A stretch of 64,000 nucleotides of DNA from Legionella sp. Lineage in GTDB: Bacteria > Pseudomonadota > Gammaproteobacteria > Legionellales > Legionellaceae. Each line of letters starts with the position of its first letter. Position 1 is the stretch's first letter. Positions 8,243-16,340 of the stretch are shown here, in pieces. Made by a program: the position numbers and the translations under genes. The notes beneath the pieces were generated by a model. The model saw only the letters and a program-made list of their open reading frames with translations, was not told the DNA's origin and ran no database searches. The stretch lies in contig JAFKHV010000012.1 of NCBI GenBank assembly GCA_017306715.1, positions 28,568 through 92,567 on the forward strand. The letters run 5' to 3'.

Positions 8243-10546
8243 TTAAATATAAATTCTGAGAAACTCATCTATTTCATCCGCCCTCATTGGCGGCTTGAAT
8301 AAATATCCTTGAGCGAAGTCGCAGCCATATTGATGCATGAATTTACGTTGAAGCTCGGTTTCAATGCCTTCAGCTAAAACTTCAAGATTCAAACTATGTC
8401 CCAAATTAATGATTGCCCGAGCTATGGCGGCATCATGATTTTCAGTAATTAATTCGCTGATGAAGGAGCGATCTATCTTTAGTTTATCCACCGGAAACTG
8501 TTTTAAATAGGCAAGACTTGAATAACCGGTACCAAAATCATCAATAACTAATTTTGCTCCCATGTCTTTAATGGCGTACATAATTTCAATTGCATGCTTT
8601 AAATTATCGACTAACAGGCTCTCAGTCAGTTCCAGCTCAAGAAATTGTGGTGGCAGGCCCGTTTTTTGCAAGATTTTTTTAACATTTTCAGGGAGGTTGG
8701 GCTGACGAAGTTGCCTGCCGGAAATATTAACTGCCATAGTGAGATGATCCCAACCTTTTTCATGCCAGCGTACTAGCTGGGAGCATGCCTCTTCTAATAC
8801 CCAAAGTCCAATTTCCAGGATCAAACCGTTTTCCTCAGCCATACCAATGAAATCGCCCGGTGCTACAGGGCCGAGTATTTTACTATTCCAACGTAGTAAA
8901 GCCTCAAATCCGACTACCTTATTTTGTTTCAAATTCATGAGCGGCTGATAAACCAAATAAAATTCTTGACGACGTAAAGAGTCGCGCAAAGCATTATCCA
9001 GTTTCATGCGATTAATGATGCGAGTATTCATATCTTGGTCATAACAGCGATAGTTATTACGCCCATGATCTTTAGCATGATACATTGCCAAGTCCGCGCT
9101 TTTCATGAGTGATTCATAATCAATGCCATCTTTGGGGTAGTAACTCACCCCAATACTGCCAGTTATTTTTAAATTATGCTGGTCGATTTGAATAGGCTGA
9201 GAAATCGTCTCTAATATATCCTTGGCTTTACTTTTTGCCTCCTCCTCAGAGAAGACTTCTGACAGGAGAATCACAAATTCATCTCCTCCCAGGCGGCAAA
9301 CCGTGTCAAAATTGCTGGTGGCAATCAGTAAACGATTGGAAATAACTTGCAGTAAGCGATCACCCGTATTATGACCAAGCGTATCATTGGTCATTTTAAA
9401 GTGATCTAAATCTAAAAATAAAAAAGCTAAAAGCCCTTCTTTCTTTTTTGCCTGAAGAATTGCTTGCTCAACCCGGTCTCCCAAGAGAATGCGATTGGGC
9501 AGTTCGGTCAGCGAGTCATGGGTCGCCTGCTTTAAGAGCTGCTCTTCCATTTGTTTGCGTTGCGTGATGTCGTTTAAAATACAAACGAAATGGCGTACTT
9601 GATTAAAGGAATCGCTTACGGGTGCAACACTGAGTTCACACCAATATTTTTGTCCGTTTTTCTGATGGCACTCCAGCTCTACGATTTCTTCCCGCAGCTC
9701 CTTTATTGCCAGGATAATCCGTTTATAATTAACATGTTCTATCTGTTGGTCATTTAAAAAAGAAAGATTTTTCCCCAAAATTTCTTTTTCCAAATACCCA
9801 GTTATTCGTTCGAAACCTTTGTTTACATAAATGATGGGTAGCATATCTTTGGTAATATCCAATATTGCGACCCCATGCGAACTGGCTTCAATAGCGCGCT
9901 CCCTGATGCGTAATTCATCTTCATCAATTAATTTTTGCGTTACATCTCGAAAGCTGAAAACGCGACCAACAATCTCTCGTCCAATCCGTTGTGGTTGAGT
10001 GAATCGTTCAAAGATCCGACCGTCTTTAAACTCAATAAACGGTAACTCTCCTTGCCATTCGGGATTTTCGTATAGGTATTCCACATCAGCTATGACGGAT
10101 TGGGGATGTTTTAATTGCGCAAGAATGTATTCAAAGCCAATGCGTTCGGTGCCTGATTCAAGCATGTGGGTTGGAATACGCCACATCTCAACAAATTTTT
10201 GATTCCAATCGACGACTTGCCCCTCACCATTGACCATCATGATGCCATCATTAGTCGATTCGAGTGTCGCACGTAGTAAGGATAATGATTTTTCTAATTC
10301 AATATTTTTTTCTAAAATAGCACTGGTTTTGATGTTTATATTTTCTGACAAGGGAGCATGATGCGTGCGCTGGTATTCTGGCTGCGTGTGGTACCATTTT
10401 TCCAACATGGATGAAAGATTAGGGGCAGGTGTATAGATCTGTAATTCTTCACAGACATTCGTTAAAGAGGGATCTTTCCCTGCTAATTTTAATTTTTCAG
10501 CTGCATCAGCAACTTTTTGGTAGTCAATCACATGTCTTCGTGGCAT
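8243..10546 (-). CDS. PAS-GGDEF-EAL cyclic-di-GMP signalling protein with KfrA-like N-terminus
   Basis: A 767-residue cytoplasmic protein with no membrane segments. Residues 1-60 resemble the helix-turn-helix N-terminus of KfrA-type proteins. A short coiled coil follows, then two PAS domains (about 90-205 and 215-330), a GGDEF domain with an intact GGDEF at 420-424, and an EAL domain with EAL at 548-550 and a DDFGTGYSS motif later. Both enzymatic halves look complete, so it could make or break c-di-GMP. The RxxD inhibition site expected five residues before GGDEF is missing (SNFD instead). The gene is monocistronic and convergent with the preceding membrane-protein gene. Confidence 0.88.
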   Translation of the reverse strand: MPRRHVIDYQKVADAAEKLKLAGKDPSLTNVCEELQIYTPAPNLSSMLEKWYHTQPEYQRTHHAPLSENINIKTSAILEKNIELEKSLSLLRATLESTNDGIMMVNGEGQVVDWNQKFVEMWRIPTHMLESGTERIGFEYILAQLKHPQSVIADVEYLYENPEWQGELPFIEFKDGRIFERFTQPQRIGREIVGRVFSFRDVTQKLIDEDELRIRERAIEASSHGVAILDITKDMLPIIYVNKGFERITGYLEKEILGKNLSFLNDQQIEHVNYKRIILAIKELREEIVELECHQKNGQKYWCELSVAPVSDSFNQVRHFVCILNDITQRKQMEEQLLKQATHDSLTELPNRILLGDRVEQAILQAKKKEGLLAFLFLDLDHFKMTNDTLGHNTGDRLLQVISNRLLIATSNFDTVCRLGGDEFVILLSEVFSEEEAKSKAKDILETISQPIQIDQHNLKITGSIGVSYYPKDGIDYESLMKSADLAMYHAKDHGRNNYRCYDQDMNTRIINRMKLDNALRDSLRRQEFYLVYQPLMNLKQNKVVGFEALLRWNSKILGPVAPGDFIGMAEENGLILEIGLWVLEEACSQLVRWHEKGWDHLTMAVNISGRQLRQPNLPENVKKILQKTGLPPQFLELELTESLLVDNLKHAIEIMYAIKDMGAKLVIDDFGTGYSSLAYLKQFPVDKLKIDRSFISELITENHDAAIARAIINLGHSLNLEVLAEGIETELQRKFMHQYGCDFAQGYLFKPPMRADEIDEFLRIYI

Positions 10547-10575
10547 GGCAACTCGCTTGAATTTCCTATAAAAGT

Positions 10576-10607
10576 AATCACTTAATCACTTAATCAATTA
10601 ATCAATA
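10576..10607. repeat. Four tandem 8-base repeats upstream of the GGDEF/EAL gene
   Basis: Four consecutive units read AATCACTT, AATCACTT, AATCAATT and AATCAATA. The first two are identical and the others differ at one or two bases. They lie 30-60 bases upstream of the GGDEF/EAL start codon on the minus strand, where an operator or slipped-strand element could affect expression. Confidence 0.75.
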
Positions 10608-10745
10608 GATGAGAACTCAGTGATAACACTTTTATGATTATATACTGCAAAACCTGTTTTTTCTTCTTAAAAATTAGTTGATTTTTTCAGGGTAAATATT
10701 TTTCGTTTTGGCAATAAATCTTTAGTAATCTCTCTATAAAAGTGG

Positions 10746-10775
10746 TTGCGATTAGAACAATTCTCTTGATAATGT
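10746..10775 (+). promoter_or_regulatory. Probable dps promoter
   Basis: TTGCGA (10746-10751) and TAATGT (10770-10775) are separated by 18 bases and lie about 120 bases before the dps start. The spacer contains an inverted-repeat-like stretch (TTAGAACAATTCT) that could be an operator. This was seen by eye only. Confidence 0.4.
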
Positions 10776-10892
10776 GCTATTTTTTATTGGTGGCGCTGTA
10801 GATGCGAGTTGTGTACTGTAAATTAAGTACATGGTTATGGATCGATAGTAGTACAAAACCGCAGCGGGTGTTTGATTAATGAGGAGAAATCT

Positions 10893-11387
10893 ATGAAAAA
10901 AGTGGAATCAATTAAACTTGCTACACCGAGTGATCTCGAAGTTAAAGCACGTCGAGCAGTTGCTCAGGCCATTAATCCATTAATAGCGGACACCTTCGCT
11001 TTATTTGTCAAAACCAAAAACTTTCATTGGCATATGTCTGGTCGCCATTATCGTGATTATCATTTATTACTTGATGAGCAGAGTGATCAAATTTTCGCTA
11101 TGATTGATGTGCTTGCGGAGCGGGTTCGTAAATTAGGTGAGCAAACGATTCATTCTATTGGTGAGATTAAAGAGTTACAAAAAATTAAGGACAGTAATGG
11201 TGTGCTTGATGCACAGGAAATGTTACTGGAACTACTACAAGACAATAAACATTTTTTAAGCAGTATGCGCGCAGCACACAGTATTTGCAGCGATGCTAAT
11301 GATGTAGGCACAACCAGTATTTTGGAAAATTATATCGATGAAACAGAGCGCCGAGTCTGGTTTTTATTTGAGACTACTGCACGCTAA
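10893..11387 (+). CDS. dps: DNA-binding ferritin-like protein Dps
   Basis: A 164-residue Dps-family protein. The inter-subunit ferroxidase residues are all in place with exactly the E. coli spacing: His45, His57, Asp61, Asp72 and Glu76. Dps dodecamers oxidise and store iron, using hydrogen peroxide, and can coat DNA in stationary phase. The start at 10893 follows a strong ribosome site (GAGGAG); the frame extends back to a TTG at 10872 but the ATG is better placed. The gene is monocistronic and is followed by a hairpin. With the ferritin-like gene at 5378, the window carries two iron-handling proteins. Confidence 0.93.
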   Translation: MKKVESIKLATPSDLEVKARRAVAQAINPLIADTFALFVKTKNFHWHMSGRHYRDYHLLLDEQSDQIFAMIDVLAERVRKLGEQTIHSIGEIKELQKIKDSNGVLDAQEMLLELLQDNKHFLSSMRAAHSICSDANDVGTTSILENYIDETERRVWFLFETTAR

Positions 11388-11397
11388 CGCTCCTGAT

Positions 11398-11418
11398 TTC
11401 CAGCCTCATTGGCTGGAA
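11398..11418 (+). terminator. dps: Hairpin downstream of dps
   Basis: A perfect 8-base stem (TTCCAGCC / GGCTGGAA) with a 5-base loop starts 11 bases after the dps stop. The T-rich stretch comes only about 10 bases later, so it may be a weak terminator or an mRNA-stabilising hairpin. It could also serve the convergent GST-like gene. Confidence 0.5.
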
Positions 11419-11445
11419 GTCATAAAGTTTTTATTATTTACTTTC

Positions 11446-12183
11446 TTAGTCTGCCTTATTCAAATCAACAGATGATGTATTTTCATTATCAAAATATCTT
11501 GTTCTAATGCGCTCACAGTAACTTTGAAAATGCGGTTGTGACAGTGCATATTCTTGTAGTGGAGATGCTATGGGTGGGTATAATATATTCGCCAGGAAGG
11601 CAAAAGCACACGCATCGATGCTGCTAGGCTCATTTCCTAAACAGTACTCACGAGGCGCCAGTAAAGCACTTAAAGCTTTTAAATCGACCAACCCTAAATG
11701 ATAAATTTCATCCCGGCTATGCCGCCCAATTCCTTGCTGGTAAAGGGTGCGTCTCATTTTCTTTTGTACCCAATTAGGAAGCAAAATACTTAAAGGCATG
11801 CTTAATTGACCGAAAAATGTTTCTTTAGTTATGGGCCAAAATTCAGGATCCAGCCATCGTGAATAAACGATAATAAAATATAAATGTTCTTCAAGAGTAC
11901 GTTTTAAAGTAAGCGCAAGAGCTTTTTGCTGTGCATTTAAATGATGATCAAGGGGAACCTTATATTTTTTTTCTAATACCTCAATAATAAAATTACTGTC
12001 GCCAATCTTTTTATTATCAATACTTACACAGGGAAGTTTGCCTTTGGGGCTACGTCCTGGATTTGCTACAGAAATTTTCTCGTAAGGTAAGTTGACCATG
12101 CGCAAATAAGTTTCTAATTTCAGGCAGAAAGGACTTGGATTTGGAACATTCCACGCAGGAGGAAATTGGTAAAGTTTAATCAT
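11446..12183 (-). CDS. Glutathione S-transferase-like protein (Fax/metaxin-type fold)
   Basis: A 245-residue protein with a thioredoxin-like N-terminal half (about 1-75: MIKLYQFPPAW, later GKLPCVSIDNKKIGDS) and an all-helical C-terminal half. The pattern matches the GST superfamily, and the N-terminus (NPSPFCLKLETYLRM) resembles the Fax/metaxin branch more than classical GSTs. Cys21 in SPFCLK could be catalytic. The role may be glutathione-dependent detoxification, but substrates in this branch are poorly known. It is a single minus-strand gene convergent with dps, with its promoter in the AT-rich gap to the right. Confidence 0.7.
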   Translation of the reverse strand: MIKLYQFPPAWNVPNPSPFCLKLETYLRMVNLPYEKISVANPGRSPKGKLPCVSIDNKKIGDSNFIIEVLEKKYKVPLDHHLNAQQKALALTLKRTLEEHLYFIIVYSRWLDPEFWPITKETFFGQLSMPLSILLPNWVQKKMRRTLYQQGIGRHSRDEIYHLGLVDLKALSALLAPREYCLGNEPSSIDACAFAFLANILYPPIASPLQEYALSQPHFQSYCERIRTRYFDNENTSSVDLNKAD

Positions 12184-12333
12184 TATCTATCCTTATCCCT
12201 GGATAATGGCATTGATTTATTATTTTGCCATAAATGAGTTAATTATTTCTTAATATTTCTTGATTATTATAGCAAAAAAATAACTCTTATTAAGGTACAC
12301 TTTGGGTATTTAGAGTGCGGAGTCAGGATAGAC

Positions 12334-12339
12334 TATAAT
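12334..12339 (+). promoter_or_regulatory. -10 element of the Gly/His/Trp-rich protein gene
   Basis: A TATAAT hexamer stands 30 bases before the chosen ATG. The matching -35 (TTAGAG, about 18 bases upstream) is weak. Assigned by eye. Confidence 0.35.
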
Positions 12340-12369
12340 TTTAATATAATAATCAGGATGGGGTATATC

Positions 12370-12705
12370 ATGAGAAAATGGTTAGGTAACAGGCTTGGAA
12401 TCGCCGTAATTGCGGTAAGTTTAATGGTTAGTACCACAGGTTTTGCTCATGGCGGTGGCGGCTGGCATGGCGGCGGTGGCTGGCATGGCGGCGGTGGCTG
12501 GCATGGCGGCGGTGGCGGTTGGCACGGCGGTGGTGGTGGTTGGCACGGCGGTGGCTGGCATGGCGGAGGTTGGGGTGGAGGCTGGGGCGTCTGGGGTCCT
12601 GGTGTCGTGGTTACTTCGCCTTATTACGATTACGGTCCATCATGTCAAACAGTGCGAGTTTGTAATAATTACGGACATTGCTGGCTGCAAGAGTCCTGCT
12701 ATTAG
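12370..12705 (+). CDS. Secreted Gly/His/Trp-repeat protein
   Basis: An 111-residue protein. Residues 1-26 form a typical signal peptide (basic MRKWLGNR, a hydrophobic core and an Ala-containing cleavage site before HGGGG). The mature part is six repeats of a GGWHGGG-like unit, then a GWGGGWG stretch and a Cys-containing tail (four Cys, SCQTVRVCNNYGHCW and ESCY). The His-rich repeats suggest metal binding, and the Cys tail suggests disulphides in the periplasm or outside the cell. The start at 12370 is chosen because AGGA lies about 12 bases upstream; an ATG at 12358 is in frame but has no ribosome site. No function is assigned. A second frame open across the repeat is a shadow. Confidence 0.7.
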   Translation: MRKWLGNRLGIAVIAVSLMVSTTGFAHGGGGWHGGGGWHGGGGWHGGGGGWHGGGGGWHGGGWHGGGWGGGWGVWGPGVVVTSPYYDYGPSCQTVRVCNNYGHCWLQESCY

Positions 12706-12713
12706 ATATCTTT

Positions 12714-12743
12714 AAAGAAACCGTAATTTTTGCGGTTTCTTTT
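12714..12743 (+). terminator. Rho-independent terminator after the repeat-protein gene
   Basis: A 10-base stem (AAAGAAACCG / CGGTTTCTTT) with a 9-base loop and T-rich 3' arm starts 9 bases after the stop codon. It also fits as a terminator on the minus strand, but no gene needs it there. Confidence 0.8.
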
Positions 12744-12851
12744 ATCACGAAATACTTCAGATCTTAAATGGCTTTAATTTGACCAATGGTTGCAATTTTA
12801 TCAGGTGACTGGTATTTTTTAATTAATTTGGCGCTAATTTGGACTTAACGC

Positions 12852-13646
12852 ATGCAGCTAGACAAAGCCCTATCATTTTTAGAATTTATACCCTGGAAGC
12901 AGCTGACTTACGCTTTTTTACTGCTTTTCGTGGGTCATTTCATCTGTAAACGGATCAGTATTTTTATTGGAAAATTAACCCAGATGCGTTTTTCCAAACA
13001 TCATGCCCTGCTCATTAGCCGTTTCGTCTATTATGGATTGTTCCTATTATTTCTTGTATCTGCATTGAATCAACTGGGTTTCAAGTTAACCATATTGCTT
13101 GGTGCTGCGGGTGTTTTTACGGTTGCTTTAAGTTTTGCGTCACAAACAGCAGCCTCTAATCTTATCAGTGGAATATTTTTGCTGTTTGAGCAGCCCTTTA
13201 AAGTAGGGGATTTAATCGCTTTTAAGGATATTAAAGGAACAGTCGAGACTATTGACTGGTTATCAACAAAAATAAGAACGGGTGATAATCGTCTCGTTCG
13301 TATTCCTAATGAAGGCTTAATTAAATCTGAGATAACTAATTTAAGCACTTTTCCGCAAAAGCAGGATGAAATCATACTCAGGGTTGAGGCCAGTCATAAT
13401 ATTGCTGGTATTAAGGTTTTACTCAAGGAGCTATGTGATGATTGCACTCATGTCTTATCCGATCCCGCAACAAAAATTCTCACTGCAGGGTTTATCGGTA
13501 ATGGTGGCGTTGAGTTAAGGATTTTATATTGGTCAAAACATGATTTGGCGATGGTAAGGGACGAGCTCTTGGTTGCGATAAAAAATACTTTTGAGCAAGA
13601 ATCTATTCATTTTGTGCCGGAGCGCGGATTTAGTGATGTCTATTAA
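12852..13646 (+). CDS. Small-conductance mechanosensitive channel (MscS family)
   Basis: A 264-residue inner-membrane protein. Three hydrophobic segments come first (about 15-35, 55-75 and 80-110). The third has the Gly/Ala-rich pore helix pattern typical of MscS (LLGAAGVFTVALSFASQTAASNLISG). The beta domain follows, with the conserved PFKVGDLI and NRLVRIPN motifs. These channels release solutes during hypo-osmotic shock. The protein is slightly shorter than E. coli MscS. The gene is alone on this strand and ends about 90 bases before a small membrane-protein gene. Confidence 0.88.
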   Translation: MQLDKALSFLEFIPWKQLTYAFLLLFVGHFICKRISIFIGKLTQMRFSKHHALLISRFVYYGLFLLFLVSALNQLGFKLTILLGAAGVFTVALSFASQTAASNLISGIFLLFEQPFKVGDLIAFKDIKGTVETIDWLSTKIRTGDNRLVRIPNEGLIKSEITNLSTFPQKQDEIILRVEASHNIAGIKVLLKELCDDCTHVLSDPATKILTAGFIGNGGVELRILYWSKHDLAMVRDELLVAIKNTFEQESIHFVPERGFSDVY

Positions 13647-13739
13647 TTTTAGATATTCCCCGGCAATAACAAATAAGGAGAATTAAACTTAACTAATACG
13701 ATGCCGTTTCGTTAACACAGATACAGGGAGGAGCATTTT

Positions 13740-13997
13740 ATGGACTCATTGGTTGAAGTTGATGGTTATTTGGCAGCAGTTCTGGTATTCACCACATTTT
13801 ATGTAAAAAAAATATTAACTTTACGTCTCATTGCGGTTAGTTCAAATATTGCGTTCATCTTTTATGCCCTGGGCAGTAATTTATATCCTATTTTTGTTTT
13901 ACATTCGTTACTATTACCCTTAAATATTTATCGTATATTCGAGATAAAAAAACGTGAAGAAGTTTTGCAAAAAGAAATTAAGGCAACCGAATCCTAA
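13740..13997 (+). CDS. Small membrane protein of unknown function
   Basis: An 85-residue protein with hydrophobic stretches at about 10-25, 32-48 and 50-65, then a charged, helical C-terminus (IFEIKKREEVLQKEIKATE). The start has a strong ribosome site (AGGGAGGAGC). Similar short modules (LRLIAVSSNIAFIFY...) occur next to or fused to cyclic-nucleotide-binding domains in other bacteria, but no such domain is present here. Its stop codon overlaps that of comEC on the other strand by four bases. The function is unknown. Confidence 0.65.
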   Translation: MDSLVEVDGYLAAVLVFTTFYVKKILTLRLIAVSSNIAFIFYALGSNLYPIFVLHSLLLPLNIYRIFEIKKREEVLQKEIKATES

Positions 13998-16192
13998 ACT
14001 TGATGTTCTCGAAAACAGAGTGGTTGTTTTGACGAATGCGCGCCTAGATCAATCCGGGTTAAACCACACCGGTCCGTGCGCAAAAACCGAATATTAGCAG
14101 CTTGGAAGCGGTCAATGATGGATTGATGCGGAAAATAAAAACGATTCGCGAATCCTAATGAGGCGACCGCATAGCTGGGCTTCACTGCATGAATAAATGG
14201 TAATGAGGATGAGGTCTTGCTGCCATGATGAGGAACGATTAGGTAATCGGCTTGAAGTTGTGTACCAAAATTCTTAAGCAATAATGTTTCTGCTTTGGCT
14301 TCAATATCTCCAGGTAGCAAGGCACTCCTTGTTGCTGTACTGATTTTTAAAACACATGAGTTATTATTTTTATCGGGAAACTGCGGATTAATTTTTAAGA
14401 AATTAAACGTGACACCATCCCAAATCCAGGGGCGCATCTGATGGCAATTTTTATTATTAGTACGTACTTCGTTGCGTATCAATTGCCGCACGGGTAAAGC
14501 ATGCATGATGGAATTCAGCCCACCTTCATGATCTTTGTCTGCATGACTGATTACTAGAGCATTAATCTTTTTAATCTGTAAAGTTTTTAAATAAGGTAAA
14601 ATGACCATTGTTCCTAGATCACTCCCTTTGTAGAAGCGATCCCCTGTGTCAAACAATAAGAAATGGTGCTGAGTATGCACGGCAACAGCTAATCCTTGCC
14701 CCACGTCCAAAACATCGATACGGGCCGTGCCATAGGGAAGATTAAGTCGCGGCGGGAAGAAACTTAGAATAATCCATAATCCTGCGATCATGCGAAAAGG
14801 CTTAAGGGGTAGGAGCAGCAGTATGAGTAATGCACACATTATTGCCATGCTTTCAATTAAGCCTAATGATATATTTTCGAAATTAATTATGGCCAAATGT
14901 TCTATTTGTTTTAGCCACCAAAGGAGCAATTTTGTGCAGCCCACAAGAATATAAACAAGCCATTGTCCCCAAAAAAATTCCCCGCTAAAAAGGGTGAGTA
15001 AAGCCATAGGAACAATAAAAAGGCCAACGAGTGGAATAGCGAATAGATTGGCCAGATAACTATTTAACGAGGCGTAGTCGTACCAAAAAAGACTAAGCGG
15101 CATAAGCCCCAGCAAGCAGCTAAATTGCAATAATAACTGTTGTTTATAACCTGCAAATCGCCACCGCTGTGATGTGAGCAGTAAACATGCAACAGCGAGA
15201 AAAGAGAAGTAAAACCCCTGCATAAACAGTGCATGCGGTTCGATAACAAGCACAATCACTAAAGCATAGCGCCATACCTGCCAGGGGGTGTACCGTTTTT
15301 TTACTATATTGCTTAGAGCATAAAGAATACAACCAACAAAGGCACGTTGCGCTGGCGGCTCAAATCCTGCAAGCAACACAAAAATCCCTGCGAATGGTAT
15401 CGCGATGAGATTGGCCACAAATGATGCGGGCAGTCTTAAGCAGCCCCAGGTAAAATTACGCCATAAAAAATGCATCACAGAATAAACAACGCCAAAAACT
15501 AAAGCGATGTGTTCCCCAGAGATACCGAATAAATGGACCGTGCCAGTGCGGCGAAATAAATCCCAATATTGAGAACTGATCTCCTGGGTAAGATTTAACG
15601 TTAATGCCTTTGAAATACTGAGTGTGGCTTGGTCGGGAATCAATCCCTCAAGCTTGGAAGCGAGTGTTTGGCGTAGCCTAAGCCATGAAAAATGAGTACT
15701 GATAGGGGGCAGTAACTTGCCATCGCGTACGTATCCCACCCAGTAGACATGTTTTTTTTCTAAAGCATGAACATAATCAAAGGCCCCAGGATTAGCAAAA
15801 TTTCTCGGCTTTTTAAGTTTTGTTACGAGTTGCCACCGCTGACCCAATTGCAATGGCGGCACTTTAGTGTACCAGGACAACTGAATTAATGCTGAAGCGG
15901 GCTTACTATTCAATGAAGTTATAGCGAAGAGAAAACGGGTGTTCCCTGGATTTTGTTGCGGAATAGATACAATTTGCCCCTGAACCACTGCGGAGGAAAG
16001 AATTGCTTGTTTTGGCATGCCCGTTGGCATGCTTACCCAATGATGGATAAACGCCAGAACACATCCGCCTAAAAATCCAAGAATCGCTCTGTAATTACGA
16101 AAAATGTAAACCGTAATGCTTAAAATAATAAGTAATAAGGGCGCGGGAATGAAATAAAATAGCATCCCTGCAAAGAAATAAAAAATTTCCAT
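13994..16192 (-). CDS. comEC: DNA uptake channel protein ComEC/Rec2
   Basis: A 732-residue polytopic membrane protein. An N-terminal pair of hydrophobic segments is followed by a soluble DUF4131-like domain (about 60-180). Next comes the multi-helix competence domain (about 190-480) with LFGISGEHIALVFG. At the C-terminus is a metallo-beta-lactamase-like domain (about 485-720) with DVGQGLA, FDTGDR, the metal motif SHADKDHEGG and a later PHHGSKTSS. ComEC carries single-stranded DNA across the inner membrane in natural transformation. It appears full-length and intact, so the organism has at least this part of the competence machinery. It is monocistronic and overlaps the end of the previous small gene by four bases. 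Confidence 0.92.
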   Translation of the reverse strand: MEIFYFFAGMLFYFIPAPLLLIILSITVYIFRNYRAILGFLGGCVLAFIHHWVSMPTGMPKQAILSSAVVQGQIVSIPQQNPGNTRFLFAITSLNSKPASALIQLSWYTKVPPLQLGQRWQLVTKLKKPRNFANPGAFDYVHALEKKHVYWVGYVRDGKLLPPISTHFSWLRLRQTLASKLEGLIPDQATLSISKALTLNLTQEISSQYWDLFRRTGTVHLFGISGEHIALVFGVVYSVMHFLWRNFTWGCLRLPASFVANLIAIPFAGIFVLLAGFEPPAQRAFVGCILYALSNIVKKRYTPWQVWRYALVIVLVIEPHALFMQGFYFSFLAVACLLLTSQRWRFAGYKQQLLLQFSCLLGLMPLSLFWYDYASLNSYLANLFAIPLVGLFIVPMALLTLFSGEFFWGQWLVYILVGCTKLLLWWLKQIEHLAIINFENISLGLIESMAIMCALLILLLLPLKPFRMIAGLWIILSFFPPRLNLPYGTARIDVLDVGQGLAVAVHTQHHFLLFDTGDRFYKGSDLGTMVILPYLKTLQIKKINALVISHADKDHEGGLNSIMHALPVRQLIRNEVRTNNKNCHQMRPWIWDGVTFNFLKINPQFPDKNNNSCVLKISTATRSALLPGDIEAKAETLLLKNFGTQLQADYLIVPHHGSKTSSSLPFIHAVKPSYAVASLGFANRFYFPHQSIIDRFQAANIRFLRTDRCGLTRIDLGAHSSKQPLCFREHQV

Positions 16193-16254
16193 TAAAAGGC
16201 GAGTTGGATGATCCGTATGCGCGCATCATAAGTAAGGCTTGGGTAATTGTAAAC

Positions 16255-16327
16255 AGCGGATACCAGAATCTTTGGTAGCCGCTTAATAAAATAGATTATC
16301 CCGGATGCCTATTCGTGGATGTAGGCA
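16255..16327 (-). terminator. Two hairpins between a hypothetical gene and comEC
   Basis: An interrupted 10-base stem (AGCGG-TACCA / TGGTA-CCGCT, 16255-16283) and a 6-base stem (TGCCTA / TAGGCA, 16306-16327) lie just after the 3' end of the gene stopping at 16341. Neither has a clear T-run, so termination is a guess. Confidence 0.35.
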
Positions 16328-16340
16328 ACAGAATAGACAT

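Larger units (their letters stand above)
10547..10892. other. Divergent intergenic region between the GGDEF/EAL gene and dps
   Basis: About 346 bases with no credible reading frame. It must carry the promoters of both flanking genes. On the left, 30-60 bases before the GGDEF/EAL start, is a run of 8-base repeats (10576-10607). On the right is a likely dps promoter (10746-10775). Nothing else is recognised. Confidence 0.6.

Noticed and set aside
12443..12715. Open frame across the Gly/His/Trp repeats in another register
   Set aside because: It is a by-product of the low-complexity repeat; the frame with the signal peptide and the cysteine tail is the real one.
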